DNA of 51,080 nucleotides from Pseudomonadota bacterium (GTDB taxonomy: Bacteria > Pseudomonadota > Gammaproteobacteria > Acidiferrobacterales > Acidiferrobacteraceae). The translations under genes and the position numbers were made by a program. The notes beneath the pieces are model-generated. The model made no database searches. It was not told where the DNA came from and saw nothing but the letters and a program-made list of their open reading frames with translations. Position 1 is the stretch's first letter. Each line of letters begins with the position of its first letter. The stretch is taken from assembly GCA_021794275.1 (NCBI GenBank), contig JAJYRD010000037.1, forward strand, positions 1 through 51,080, written 5' to 3'. This document shows, in pieces, positions 9,377-17,947 of this stretch.

Positions 9377-9502
9377 CTCAGGCGCAGCACTAAGCCGACC
9401 CTGAGTCGCCCGATGGGTTCCTGACTCATGGGGGCGCTGCGATGCCCGGCCGACAGTCTCTTTCTTGCGAGCTTTCCTGCTGCTGGCCGGTGGCGGCCTT
9501 AC
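9377..9502 (-). mobile_element. Relic of a tnpB 3' end (IS200/IS605 family)
   Basis: Within the 360-base gap between rne and the phosphatase gene, 9377-9423 closely resembles 10247-10294, the 3' end of the intact tnpB nearby. Both contain CTCAGGCGC, an AAGCC/GAGCC step, CCTGAGTCGC and GGGTTCCTG. After about 50 unrelated bases, 9475-9502 again matches (CTGCTGCTGGC and GGCGGCCTTAC). No open frame survives. It is best read as a degraded remnant of a related element, interrupted by a short insertion. The rest of the gap (9313-9376, 9503-9674) shows nothing I can name. Confidence 0.5.
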
Positions 9503-9674
9503 AACACCAGCGGCTTAGAACGCAGAACGTCGGCGCTACGAACGCGAGAGGCCATCGCGGGATGATGTTCCCTGCCCTTGCGTACCGCAGACCACACGGC
9601 TTACAAGGCGGCGTTCCCTGTGCGGTTACAATTATAGGGTCTTCGATGAGGGCGAGCGGATCCCGCGTGAGCAG

Positions 9675-10151
9675 TCAGGGCCGATTCAGGCGCTGTTCGA
9701 TGTCGGCGAGCAGGCCCGCAGCTGCATCCTCGAGAAGGGCATAGACGCGCTCGAAGCCCTCGGGGCCGCCATAGTATGGGTCCGGGACCTCGCGCTCTGC
9801 GCTGTGATGCGCAAATTCGAGGAACAGCCGCACATGGGGGCGCGGCCCGCCGCCGAGTCGTTCCAGGTCATCTAGATTGCTGCGGTCCATCGCCAATACA
9901 TAATCGAATATCTCCAGATCGATCGCAGTGGCTTTACGGCCCTCGAGCATGCCTATATCGACGCCGTGACGCGCCATGGCCTTGCGTGCCCGTTCGTCGG
10001 GCGGCTCGCCTATGTGATAGCCATGCGTTCCGGCAGAATCGATTTGGACGCGGTCGGCAAGACCGCTCTTTTCGACGAGAGCCCGGAACAGGCCTTCGGC
10101 CATCGGTGATCGACAGATATTGCCGAGACAGACGAACAAGACCTTGATCAT
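9675..10151 (-). CDS. Low-molecular-weight protein-tyrosine phosphatase
   Basis: Dephosphorylates protein tyrosines; relatives (Wzb/Etp) act with tyrosine kinases controlling polysaccharide export. It has 158 residues, the family length. The P-loop VCLGNICRSPMAEG (about residues 7-20) holds the CX5R nucleophile site, and DPYYGG near residue 120 supplies the general-acid Asp. The gene starts with ATG overlapping the 3' end of the tnpB frame (ATGA). In many gammaproteobacteria this gene follows kdsB, so its separation from kdsB here by an IS605-type element and a membrane protein gene suggests the cluster has been interrupted. Confidence 0.93.
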   Translation of the reverse strand: MIKVLFVCLGNICRSPMAEGLFRALVEKSGLADRVQIDSAGTHGYHIGEPPDERARKAMARHGVDIGMLEGRKATAIDLEIFDYVLAMDRSNLDDLERLGGGPRPHVRLFLEFAHHSAEREVPDPYYGGPEGFERVYALLEDAAAGLLADIEQRLNRP

Positions 10152-11473
10152 GCCGGCCCACGCGTCATAAGCTCGCTCATCGCACTGCGCGCCGAAAGCG
10201 ATTCTTTGACATCCTCCCCAGCCTGAAGGCCGGAGATTCCTACGGCGCTCAGGCGCGGCATTGAGCCTCCCCCTGAGTCGCTTCGGCGGGTTCCTGCTGC
10301 TGGCGGCCTTACCGCTCCGCTCACTTCACAGGCGAGCTGGGCGTGTCCCGCCCTTAACACATTGATCGCGCCGACTACATCGGCGTTCTCCTCGAAACCG
10401 CATTCGACGCAGAGGAATTGCGCCTGCGTTTGTCGGTTGTCCGCCGAGACATGGCCGCAGCACGGACATGTCCGACTGCTGTGCTGCGGCGGCACGGCGA
10501 CGAGCCAGCCGCCGCTCCACGCCAGCTTGTAGTCCAACTGGCGGCGGAACTCGAACCAGCCCTGGTCGAGGATGGACTTGTTCAGGCCGGACTTGGCTCG
10601 AACATTTCTTCCCGGCGCCTCGGTTGTGCCTGCCGCCGACCTGGACATGTTCCGTACCTGCAAGTCCTCGATACACACCATCGCGTGGTTTTGGCTGATC
10701 GCGGTCGAGGTCTTGTGCAGGAAGTCGCGGCGGGCGTTGCCGATGCGGGAATGGATACGCTGGACGCGGACCTTCGCTCGCTTCCAGTTGTTGCTGAATT
10801 TCACCTTGCGGCTTGTGCACTGCTGTGCGCGGCGCAACCTGTCCTGATGCCGCTTGAAACCGTTGGGCGGGGTGATGAACGTGCCGTCCGACAGAGTGGC
10901 GAAACGCGCCACGCCCATGTCGATGCCAACCGCATCGCCAACCGGAACCGGCTGCGCAACCTCGCGCTCGGTCTGAATTGACACGAACCATGTGCCGCAG
11001 GACGCGCTCACGGTGACGTTCTTCACCGTGCCTGGCACGTCCCGGCTCAAGCGCAGCCACCCGAGCTTTGGCAGGAAGATGCGATGATTGCCTTGGTCGA
11101 GCTTGATTTGCTTCGGATCGGGGTAGCGGAAGCTGTCGGATTGGCCTTTCTTCTTGAAACGCGGAAAGTCGGTCCGCTTGGCGAAGACGTTGGAATACGC
11201 CCGTTCCAAGTCCTTGAGCGTCTGTTGCAGCGGGTGGATCGGCGCATCGGCAAGCCAAGGCGTATCGGCGCCGTTGCACCACCCGGTGAGTTCTTTGCGC
11301 AGTCCTGCGTAGCCCAGCTTCTTCTCGCCGCGCTCGTAGCGTTCCTTTTGCAGTGCCAACGCCTTGTTGAACACGAACCGGCACGATCCGGCGAAGCGGC
11401 GCATGTGGCGCATGTGGCGCCGCTGTTCGCCGGTTGGCATCAGTTCGTATTTATAGGCTTGGAGGCGCTGCAT
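10148..11473 (-). CDS. tnpB: TnpB RNA-guided endonuclease (IS200/IS605 family)
   Basis: A 441-residue TnpB, the OMEGA-type nuclease ancestral to Cas12, which uses a guide RNA from the element's right end to cut DNA next to a target-adjacent motif. It has an N-terminal helix-turn-helix/WED region (QAYKYELMPTGEQ). The split RuvC nuclease shows GIDMGVARF (catalytic Asp), CIEDLQVRNM (Glu) and ADVVGAIN (Asp), and a zinc finger CPCCGH...CVECGF lies between the last two. All catalytic residues are intact. The last 19 or so codons (from VKESLSARS) lie beyond the element's predicted right end, so the frame ends in host DNA overlapping ptp. The start is 23 bases from the divergent tnpA. Confidence 0.93.
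   Translation of the reverse strand: MQRLQAYKYELMPTGEQRRHMRHMRRFAGSCRFVFNKALALQKERYERGEKKLGYAGLRKELTGWCNGADTPWLADAPIHPLQQTLKDLERAYSNVFAKRTDFPRFKKKGQSDSFRYPDPKQIKLDQGNHRIFLPKLGWLRLSRDVPGTVKNVTVSASCGTWFVSIQTEREVAQPVPVGDAVGIDMGVARFATLSDGTFITPPNGFKRHQDRLRRAQQCTSRKVKFSNNWKRAKVRVQRIHSRIGNARRDFLHKTSTAISQNHAMVCIEDLQVRNMSRSAAGTTEAPGRNVRAKSGLNKSILDQGWFEFRRQLDYKLAWSGGWLVAVPPQHSSRTCPCCGHVSADNRQTQAQFLCVECGFEENADVVGAINVLRAGHAQLACEVSGAVRPPAAGTRRSDSGGGSMPRLSAVGISGLQAGEDVKESLSARSAMSELMTRGPA
10206..10380 (-). ncRNA. Predicted TnpB guide RNA (omega/reRNA) region with right-end hairpin
   Basis: The element's right end, read on the minus strand, has an imperfect GC-rich hairpin (10214-10235) and terminates in GATGTCAA at 10206; TCAA is the right cleavage motif known from IS608. 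In studied TnpB systems the guide RNA overlaps the tnpB 3' end and carries flanking host DNA as its guide. Here the guide would begin AGAATCGCTTTCGG (from 10205 downwards). The 5' boundary at 10380 is only approximate. Assignment is by family knowledge; there is no expression evidence. Confidence 0.45.
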
Positions 11474-11496
11474 AGATCGGATTATACTATTGGTCT

Positions 11497-11910
11497 ATGA
11501 GCGATGACAACGATATTCGACACGGGCGATACTGCGTTTTCAAGATGCATGTTCACTTGGTCTTTGTGGCGAAATATCGCCGCAAAGTGTTCGACGGCGA
11601 CGCCATCGACAGGTTGCGCATCATCTTCGCCAAGACCTGCGCGGATTTCGATGCGCAACTGATCGAGATGGACGGCGAGGACGATCATGTGCACCTGCTG
11701 GTCGAGTACCCGCCGAAGGTCGCAATCTCCAACCTCGTGAACAGCCTCAAGGGCGTGTCCAGTCGCCTGCTGCGCAAGGAACGACCCGACATCCAGAAAC
11801 GCTACTGGCGGGGCGTCCTGTGGTCGCCGTCGTATTTCGCATCAAGCTGCGGCGGCGCTCCGATCTCCATCGTGCGCCAGTACATCGAGCAGCAACAGAC
11901 GCCACACTGA
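11497..11910 (+). CDS. tnpA: IS200/IS605 family HUH-Y1 transposase TnpA
   Basis: Single-strand transposase of 137 residues (the usual 130-155). It nicks and joins the element ends through a tyrosine and moves the IS as a single-stranded circle, favouring lagging-strand templates. Family features are VHLVFVAKYRRKVF near the N-terminus, the HUH motif HVHLLVEYPP (about residues 66-75), and the catalytic Tyr in VRQYIEQQ near the C-terminus. The frame is intact, so the element could be active. It may also act in trans on the tnpB-only element at 23.9-25.2 kb, whose right terminus is identical over eight bases. Confidence 0.93.
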   Translation: MSDDNDIRHGRYCVFKMHVHLVFVAKYRRKVFDGDAIDRLRIIFAKTCADFDAQLIEMDGEDDHVHLLVEYPPKVAISNLVNSLKGVSSRLLRKERPDIQKRYWRGVLWSPSYFASSCGGAPISIVRQYIEQQQTPH

Positions 11911-11937
11911 AAACCAAGGACGGCTGCGCGGTCCGCG

Positions 11938-12684
11938 CTACGACCGAAGACAGTCCCTATGAGATCCTTCCTCGCCCTGAACGACGGGGCTTGTCGCGCG
12001 CTGGGTCAGGGCCAACAGAAACACCAGGGCGACGGGCGCAAAAAACGCGGCCGGCCATACCATCGGCATGACCGTAATGCCGCTCGGCTTCAATAGCTGC
12101 GCGCCTATGGCATAGGCGGCGAGAAGCCCCTGGAATGCGCTCACTCCGACGATCAGAGGGGCCTCGCGCCACACGCAGACGATACCGTGGGCAATGGCCT
12201 TGCGCGCGTGGTCCGCAGGATTCACCACCGCCTTCGCATAAGCGATGGTGGTAAGGCCCCCCCAAAGGCACAGGGCGCTCACTGCTGCCACCATCGCCGC
12301 GGCGAGTACGAGGGTCGCGCCAGCCACGCCCAGATAGCCCACGTGGCGCGCCAAAATCGCCAGCACGAGTGGAAGGTGGCGGACCAGCCAGAGGAGCCCG
12401 GCGGTCGCCGCCCCAAGGCCTACTCCGGCCAGTAGCAACCAGCCGGTAATGGCATAGGCACGGCGTGCCGCCCGCCCCCAGACCAGCGGACCCCCGCCGT
12501 GCATCTTGTGAAGGTAAAGAAATCGCACGAGCGGCGCGCATCCGAGCCACGAAAGAAACGGCCAGAGAGCGGTGGTCCGGGAATGCAGGCCCACGAGCAG
12601 CGCACCGACAAGCTCAAAGGCGATCAAGCCCACGGTCCAGCCGTTGCGGTAGGCCCGGCTTATTGCCTCGCGCAGCCCGCTCAT
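11938..12684 (-). CDS. Multi-pass membrane protein of unknown function, C-terminus replaced by IS left end
   Basis: A 248-residue hydrophobic protein that I do not recognise. Hydrophobic segments lie at about residues 15-33, 38-55, 78-100, 107-150 (probably two), 180-195 and 205-225, so six or seven membrane spans are likely. Its GTG/ATG region overlaps the kdsB 3' end by four bases, placing it in the envelope operon. From about residue 230 (after LALTQRA) the codons read into the IS605-type left-end hairpin, so the last 19 residues are element-derived and the native C-terminus is lost or displaced. Possible roles (transport, envelope assembly) are only suggested by the neighbourhood. Confidence 0.7.
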   Translation of the reverse strand: MSGLREAISRAYRNGWTVGLIAFELVGALLVGLHSRTTALWPFLSWLGCAPLVRFLYLHKMHGGGPLVWGRAARRAYAITGWLLLAGVGLGAATAGLLWLVRHLPLVLAILARHVGYLGVAGATLVLAAAMVAAVSALCLWGGLTTIAYAKAVVNPADHARKAIAHGIVCVWREAPLIVGVSAFQGLLAAYAIGAQLLKPSGITVMPMVWPAAFFAPVALVFLLALTQRATSPVVQGEEGSHRDCLRS

Positions 12685-13412
12685 AACGGCCTCCAGACGC
12701 GGTTGGCATGCGCCAGGTCGTCTTCCGTGTCGACTCCAGGACCAGGGTCGACCTCAGTGACGACTACCCCTATGGGCGCCCCGCGGTCCAAGGCACGCAG
12801 TTGTTCAAGGCCCTCGCGCCGCTCGAGGGGGCAAGACCCCCACGCGGTGAAGGCGCGCACGAAACCCGCAGTATAGGCATACAGTCCGATATGGCCAAGG
12901 AAGTCCGGACTCGCCATCGGATCACGCAGCCACGGGATGGGCGCACGCGAAAAATAGAGCGCCCGCCCTTGATTGTCGCAGACGACCTTCACCTGATGCG
13001 GGTTGCGAAAAGCCTCCGCGCCCTGCATACGTCGCGCGGCGGTGGCCATCCCCCAGTCGGCCCGCGCCTCCAAGGCGCGCGCCACCGCCGCGACGAGCCC
13101 CGGCGGCATGCATGGTTCGTCGCCCTGAAGGTTCACGACAATCTCATCGTCTCTCAAGCCCACGCGCTCGATCGTCTCGGCGATGCGATCGGTGCCCGAG
13201 GCATGGGTCGATGCGGTCATCACCACCTCTCCACCAGCGTCCTCTACCACCCTTGCAACGCGCGCGTCGTCGGTGGCGACGATCACGCGCTCAGCACCGC
13301 TCGCACATGCGCGCTCATGGACGCGCAGGATCAACGGCCGCCCGGCAATCTCCCGCAGCGGCTTCCCCGGCAGGCGCGTGGCACCGTAACGCGCTGGAAT
13401 GATCACATGCAC
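12681..13412 (-). CDS. kdsB: 3-deoxy-manno-octulosonate cytidylyltransferase
   Basis: CMP-Kdo synthetase (EC 2.7.7.38): activates Kdo with CTP for transfer to lipid A; cytoplasmic. 243 residues, normal length. Family motifs are IIPARYGATRLPGKPL at the N-terminus, VIVATDD, ASGTDRIAE and VVNLQGDEP, plus the C-terminal LEQLRALDRGAPI. The start is GTG at 13412, sharing one base with the stop of the Trm112 gene (TAGTG), so the two are translationally coupled. It sits with lpxK, msbA and a KdtA-like gene in one Kdo-lipid A cluster. Confidence 0.96.
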   Translation of the reverse strand: MHVIIPARYGATRLPGKPLREIAGRPLILRVHERACASGAERVIVATDDARVARVVEDAGGEVVMTASTHASGTDRIAETIERVGLRDDEIVVNLQGDEPCMPPGLVAAVARALEARADWGMATAARRMQGAEAFRNPHQVKVVCDNQGRALYFSRAPIPWLRDPMASPDFLGHIGLYAYTAGFVRAFTAWGSCPLERREGLEQLRALDRGAPIGVVVTEVDPGPGVDTEDDLAHANRVWRPL

Positions 13413-13600
13413 TAGTCGAGGTCCTTCAGGTCCTCGTCACTCAAGTTCCGCGCCTCTTCCTCGAGCATCACAGGGATGTCGTCGCGGATTGCATAACCGA
13501 GACGGCAGGGGCGACACGCCAGCTCTTGAGCCTCGCGCCGGAAGCGCAACGGCCCCTTGCAGACCGGACACACCAAAATATCCAAAAGCCGCCTGTCCAT
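13412..13600 (-). CDS. Trm112 family protein (YcaR-like)
   Basis: A 62-residue zinc-ribbon-like protein. It has CPVCKGPL near residue 11 and [18 protein letters not shown] near residues 30-48, so four cysteines could hold zinc. In eukaryotes Trm112 activates SAM methyltransferases; the bacterial homologue between lpxK and kdsB (YcaR) has no settled role. The ATG at 13600 is chosen because the upstream in-frame residues are not conserved-looking. AGGG precedes it at a reasonable distance. The gene ends overlapping kdsB by one base. Confidence 0.9.
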   Translation of the reverse strand: MDRRLLDILVCPVCKGPLRFRREAQELACRPCRLGYAIRDDIPVMLEEEARNLSDEDLKDLD

Positions 13601-13745
13601 ATCCCTGCCCTTCCTCTGTCTTTGGTTGACGGACCTGTCGCACGGACCTGTCGCGAGGCGCCGCCTCGGGTACCTATTGTAAAACAGGGATCGCGGCGCG
13701 GCTACGATCGGACGGTCGTCGCCGCACCCCCAGGCTCGGGGGCCT

Positions 13746-14714
13746 CTAAGATCCCCGGAGCCTCGATATGATGCGCCGCCCGAGCTCGTCGTCCAGTGCC
13801 GCCTGTACCGGCACATACCAAAGCCCGGAACGCGCCAAGCGTTCGCATTTCACGGCATCCTTTTCGGTCATGACCACGGGGTCGGGGCTATCGAACATCA
13901 AATCTTTTTCCGAATACCGGTGATGATCGGCGAACGGATGGGGAATGACTTCGATCCCGGACTTCTCCAGTGCCCGAAAGAAGCGCTGCGGATACCCGAT
14001 GCCGGCCACGGCGTGCACGCGCTTAAGCGTCGCAAGCGCCACCCGCGCCTCACCGCCCACGGCCCGGGCGTGTTCACCCTCGAGACCCATCGACCATTCG
14101 CCGGAGGCCGCACGCCCCTGCGTGACGCGAAAATCCAGATGCCCCCAGCGCGCCGCCCGTTCGCGGAGAGGCCCGGCGGGCAAGCATAACCCGTTCCCGA
14201 AGCGACGCGTACCGTCCAGCACACCGATCTCCACCGTGCGTCCCAGGCGATAGTGCTGCAGGCCATCGTCGGCGATCACGACATCGCACCCCCGCTCCAC
14301 CAAGGCCCGTGCGCCGGCCACGCGGTCGCGCGAGGCGATGACCGGACCCCGCGCATGGCGGGCCAATAGCACGGCCTCGTCGCCTGCAAGCCACGGGTCG
14401 GTGGTGGGCTCGACGCATAGTACGCCTCGATTGCGGCCCCCATAACCACGCAGCACGATGCCCGGTCGCCACCCCTCCGCGGCGAGTTTCTCGCAAAGCC
14501 ACAACACGAAAGGGGTCTTTCCCGTCCCGCCCACAGTGACGTTGCCCACCACCACTACGGGTACCGCGGGTGCGTGCACCCGGAAGACCCCGGCAGCGTA
14601 GAGTCTGCGACGCAGTGCCGTAACTCCGCAGTAAAGGGCAGCCACCGGCCACAAGATACGGCTCCAAACGCCCCTTTCGACCCAATGCCGCCATGGGTCC
14701 TTCAGCAAGCGCAT
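13746..14714 (-). CDS. lpxK: Tetraacyldisaccharide 4'-kinase
   Basis: Phosphorylates the 4' position of the lipid A disaccharide (EC 2.7.1.130) at the inner membrane; 322 residues, typical. A short N-terminal hydrophobic stretch (about residues 17-33) serves as membrane anchor. The Walker A motif is [12 protein letters not shown], and later family motifs include [14 protein letters not shown] and [12 protein letters not shown]. The ATG at 14714 (MRLLKDPW) overlaps the upstream KdtA-like gene by 13 bases. It is part of the msbA-kdtA-like-lpxK-trm112-kdsB run that completes Kdo-lipid A. Confidence 0.95.
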   Translation of the reverse strand: MRLLKDPWRHWVERGVWSRILWPVAALYCGVTALRRRLYAAGVFRVHAPAVPVVVVGNVTVGGTGKTPFVLWLCEKLAAEGWRPGIVLRGYGGRNRGVLCVEPTTDPWLAGDEAVLLARHARGPVIASRDRVAGARALVERGCDVVIADDGLQHYRLGRTVEIGVLDGTRRFGNGLCLPAGPLRERAARWGHLDFRVTQGRAASGEWSMGLEGEHARAVGGEARVALATLKRVHAVAGIGYPQRFFRALEKSGIEVIPHPFADHHRYSEKDLMFDSPDPVVMTEKDAVKCERLARSGLWYVPVQAALDDELGRRIISRLRGS

Positions 14715-15820
14715 ACCCGTTCCATCAATGCCACGGCGGCGTCGGCGGCGCGCCTGCGTTCTTGCCAAAAATAGCGCCGCAGATCGTCCGCCGCGGTCCG
14801 CGCCGCCGATGGCCTGTCTACAAGGCTTTGCCAGAACGTGAGGAGTTCGCCGCGAGCAACCTCGATGACCGGCGCGGTCCCGAGGAGATCGAGGCTCTGG
14901 GTATGCTCGGCTGTGACGACCCGGCCACCGGCGAGGGCCGCCCACAGCAAGGACTCCGGTGGCGCACTCAAATGAATGCCCGCACAGCTTGCGGCAAGCG
15001 CCGGCCAAAATCGCTCCTCGTCGACCCACACCACGGTCCCCGGGGCCAGGGGCCCGCGGTCCTTGTCCCAGGCGCTCAGGCGCCGCGCCCCCGGGGTGGG
15101 CGCGCCGAGGAACAGGATATCCTGGAGTGCCGCCGGTGAAGCGCGCCACCTCCCCGCAATCTCCGCCGCCACAGCCTCTGACGGATCCGCGACCCAAAAC
15201 AAGGCACGCGCGTGGGCGCCCGCGAGCCCTTGAAAAACCGGCTCCACTTGGGCTGCAACAAGCAACGCCAGCAAGGGCGCGTGCCAGTGGTCCAGGCCTC
15301 GCCACGCCCTCTGTTCACTAGCGGTATGCACGAAACCAAGACAGGCAGGCGCCGAGGAGGGCGGAGGGGGACCATGGACGACCAGACAGCCCACCGCGGC
15401 CTCCGTGAGGGCGGCGGAGAAGCGCGCGCGCAGAGCCGTACCGAGCGCAATGACCACCGCGGGCCTCAGTCGCTCGATGACCCTTCGCGCCGCGCGCGGC
15501 CGATCAGCCGGTCCGAAGCCATAGGCGAGGTTCGGGACCGCCGCGAGGCGCGCCTCGACGCCACGATGTTCCTGCTCGAAGGTGACGACGATAGGCAGAT
15601 CCGCGCGTCGCTCGCGCACCGATCGGGCGATCTCAGCGGCGAGCCTGCCCGTGATCTCACGGCCATCGGATTTGATCCACGCCGCGCGCCTTATACCCGG
15701 CGCCGGCCTAAGGAAACCCCGGCGCGCATTAGCGCGCGCACATTTTCCACCGAACCGATCACGGATATCGGCCGCCAGACCCGCAAGGCGACCCCCTTCA
15801 TATGCCCGATCGTCAAGCAT
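14702..15820 (-). CDS. KdtA/WaaA-like glycosyltransferase (divergent)
   Basis: A 372-residue GT-B-like protein positioned where Kdo transferase would make sense, between msbA and lpxK. The N-terminal half aligns by eye with the KdtA pattern: a WIKSDGREITGRLAAEI segment, a LPIVVTF strand, then YGFGPADRPRAARRVIERLRP and ALGTALRA. In true KdtA the last position carries the conserved ETELWPN block, which is absent here. The C-terminal half retains a GT-B-like pattern (FLGAPTPGARR, SAPPESLLWAALAGGRVV). It is therefore either a strongly diverged Kdo transferase or an inactive or neofunctionalised relative. ATG 15820 overlaps msbA by 8 bases; an ATG at 15847 is also possible. Confidence 0.65.
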   Translation of the reverse strand: MLDDRAYEGGRLAGLAADIRDRFGGKCARANARRGFLRPAPGIRRAAWIKSDGREITGRLAAEIARSVRERRADLPIVVTFEQEHRGVEARLAAVPNLAYGFGPADRPRAARRVIERLRPAVVIALGTALRARFSAALTEAAVGCLVVHGPPPPSSAPACLGFVHTASEQRAWRGLDHWHAPLLALLVAAQVEPVFQGLAGAHARALFWVADPSEAVAAEIAGRWRASPAALQDILFLGAPTPGARRLSAWDKDRGPLAPGTVVWVDEERFWPALAASCAGIHLSAPPESLLWAALAGGRVVTAEHTQSLDLLGTAPVIEVARGELLTFWQSLVDRPSAARTAADDLRRYFWQERRRAADAAVALMERVCAC

Positions 15821-17540
15821 GGAACTGCATCTGATGCAGTCGCGCATACATCTTATTCAGGGCCAACAGTTCAGCGTGCGTGCCCTGCTCCACCACGCAC
15901 CCCTTGCTCATGACGAGGATGCAGTCGGCATGCTCGATGGTCGACAGGCGATGGGCGATGACGAGCGTCGTGCGGTCGCGCATGAGGCGCGTCATGGCCG
16001 CCTGTACATGTCGTTCGGATTCCGTATCCAAGGCCGCGGTCGCCTCGTCCAGAATCAGGACCGGTGCATTCTTCAGCAAGGCGCGGGCGATGGCGATACG
16101 CTGGCGCTGCCCGCCCGACAACCGCACGCCGCGTTCACCCACGAGCGTATCGAGCCCTTGCGGCAGATCTTTCAGGAACTCGGCGACATGGGCTGCCTCC
16201 ACGATCTCCATGAGCCGCGCCTCATCGACTGCGCCCTTGTGCCCATAAAGGATATTCTGCCGGATGGTCGTATCGAACAGCACGGTCTCCTGGCTTACAA
16301 GCGCGATATGGGAACGCAGGTCGGCGAGCGCAATCTCGCGCGTGTCGACGCCATCGAGCGTGATCATGCCCGACTCCGGGACGTAGAACCGTGGCAAGAG
16401 GTTGGCAATCGTGGTCTTGCCGCTGCCGGACGTCCCCACCAAGGCCAGAGTTTGTCCGGCGCGCAACAGAAACGATACGCCGGAAACGGCGGGGCGGCCC
16501 TCGGGCGCGTACCGGAAGGTGACGTCCCGATAGCCGACCTCGCCCCGCACATTACTTAACGTGCGCCGACCGGTCTCAGTCTCTCGGGGCTCGTCGATAA
16601 ACGAAAAGACGCTCTGCGAGGCGGCGATCCCAGTCTGCAGGGTCTCGTTGATCTGTGTTAGCCGCTTGATGGGCGCAAGCAGCATCATCATGGCCGTCAC
16701 ATAAGACATGAACCCCCCGACCGTGGCGTGCGGCTCGCGCATAGCCTCGTAGACCACCCAGGCCAAGGCCGATGCCGCCATGAGCTGCACTATGGGGACA
16801 CCAGATGCCGCCACCCGGGCCCGACGCATATTCTCCCGCCGGTTTGTTTCATTGACCTCCATGAAACCCTTCAGTGCATCGTCCTGACCGCCGAAGGTCT
16901 TGATGACCCTATGCCCATCGGCCGCCTCCTGCACTACGTGCGATATCGAACCCATGGAATCCTGGATCGAGCGGCTGGTCCGCCGAAACCGTTTCCCCAT
17001 ACGCCGATTCATGAGAGTGATTACGGGGGCCGCGACTAGGATCGCGATCGTAAGCTTCCAGTTCAGATAGAACATCCAGCCGAGAAGCCCCAACACTGTG
17101 GCGTTGTCCTTGACAAGCGTCGACAGGGCCCGCGTCGCGGCGCTCGCCACTTGCTCCACATCGTAGATCAATTTGGCAATGAGGACGCCGGAAGAATGGG
17201 CATCGAAGAAGGTGGTCGGAAGGTACAAGAGGCGCGCGAACATCTCCCCCCGGATGTCGAAGACGACGCGCCGGCCTACCCAATTCATCAGATAGTTCGC
17301 CGTAAACGATGCGATACCACGCACGAGAAAAAGGCCCACTACGGCGATCGGCATGAGCCGTATGCTTGCTGGGTCCTTGTGAACGAAACCGCCGTTTAGC
17401 AGTGGACGCATGAGGGCGGCGAAGACAGGCTCGGTCGCCGATCCGACCATCATGCCGACGACTGCCACGAGGAAGGCCCCGCGGTAAGGCCAGGTGTATC
17501 GCAGCAACCTCCGGTAAAGGCCTTGGTCCTGCGGCGTCAC
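15813..17540 (-). CDS. msbA: Lipid A export ATP-binding/permease protein MsbA
   Basis: ABC exporter half-transporter that flips lipid A-core across the inner membrane; 575 residues (E. coli 582). The N-terminal transmembrane domain (about residues 1-320) has six spans, beginning near YRGAFLVAVVGMMVG. The nucleotide-binding domain has Walker A GTSGSGKTT, signature LSGGQRQRIAIARAL, Walker B VLILDEATAALD and the H-loop in TTLVIAHRLSTI. It overlaps exbD by four bases upstream and the KdtA-like gene downstream. Genomic position with lpxK and kdsB supports lipid A as substrate over other exporters. Confidence 0.95.
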   Translation of the reverse strand: MTPQDQGLYRRLLRYTWPYRGAFLVAVVGMMVGSATEPVFAALMRPLLNGGFVHKDPASIRLMPIAVVGLFLVRGIASFTANYLMNWVGRRVVFDIRGEMFARLLYLPTTFFDAHSSGVLIAKLIYDVEQVASAATRALSTLVKDNATVLGLLGWMFYLNWKLTIAILVAAPVITLMNRRMGKRFRRTSRSIQDSMGSISHVVQEAADGHRVIKTFGGQDDALKGFMEVNETNRRENMRRARVAASGVPIVQLMAASALAWVVYEAMREPHATVGGFMSYVTAMMMLLAPIKRLTQINETLQTGIAASQSVFSFIDEPRETETGRRTLSNVRGEVGYRDVTFRYAPEGRPAVSGVSFLLRAGQTLALVGTSGSGKTTIANLLPRFYVPESGMITLDGVDTREIALADLRSHIALVSQETVLFDTTIRQNILYGHKGAVDEARLMEIVEAAHVAEFLKDLPQGLDTLVGERGVRLSGGQRQRIAIARALLKNAPVLILDEATAALDTESERHVQAAMTRLMRDRTTLVIAHRLSTIEHADCILVMSKGCVVEQGTHAELLALNKMYARLHQMQFHA

Positions 17541-17947
17541 GACGTCCCGCGCACTTTGGTCGCAAAGACGATCCGACCGAGACCGAGTCGCCGGGCAGCG
17601 TCGAGCGCATGGACTACGGCGCGATAAGGTGCATTCCGATCCGCATAGAGGATCACGAGGGTCTTTGGGCCGTGCGCGTGGGCGGCGAGCGCGCGCATGA
17701 TGGACCGCTCGCTGCCCTGCACGACCGTGCCGTCCACCGCGAATGTGCCCGACCCATCGATCACGATATGCACGCCCTGCGCCTTCATCGGCTGCTTGGG
17801 ATGCGCCCGCGGCAGTTGGACCTTCAGGGCTGATTCGTGCGCGAAACTCGTCGTAAGCACGAGAAAGATGAGCGTCATAAGCAACACATCGATCATCGGC
17901 ACGAGGTTGATCTCGGGCTCCTCGACGGCGCGTTTACGAAAACGCAT
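17537..17947 (-). CDS. exbD: Biopolymer transporter ExbD/TolR family
   Basis: A 136-residue inner-membrane protein. A short cytoplasmic N-terminus (MRFRKRAVEEPEINLVPMIDVL) leads into one transmembrane helix (about residues 20-40, with the conserved Asp in MIDVLLMTLIFLV) and a periplasmic domain. ExbD with ExbB forms a proton-driven motor that energises outer-membrane receptors or other envelope processes. The pair sits directly upstream of msbA, a common arrangement in gammaproteobacteria, rather than next to tonB, so its output partner is not evident. The start abuts the exbB stop. Confidence 0.93.
   Translation of the reverse strand: MRFRKRAVEEPEINLVPMIDVLLMTLIFLVLTTSFAHESALKVQLPRAHPKQPMKAQGVHIVIDGSGTFAVDGTVVQGSERSIMRALAAHAHGPKTLVILYADRNAPYRAVVHALDAARRLGLGRIVFATKVRGTS

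Larger units (their letters stand above)
10206..11996 (-). mobile_element. Complete IS200/IS605-family insertion sequence (tnpA + tnpB)
   Basis: About 1.8 kb with divergent tnpA and tnpB, the IS605 arrangement. The right end (GATGTCAA, 10206) lies beyond tnpB. The left end lies beyond tnpA and contains the hairpin GCCCCG...GGGC (11974-11990), preceded on the minus strand by the host flank CGCGCG. No inverted terminal repeats or target duplication are expected, because these elements move as single-stranded circles. The left boundary is uncertain by a few bases. It separates a membrane protein gene from ptp and supplies the last codons of that membrane protein frame. Confidence 0.8.
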
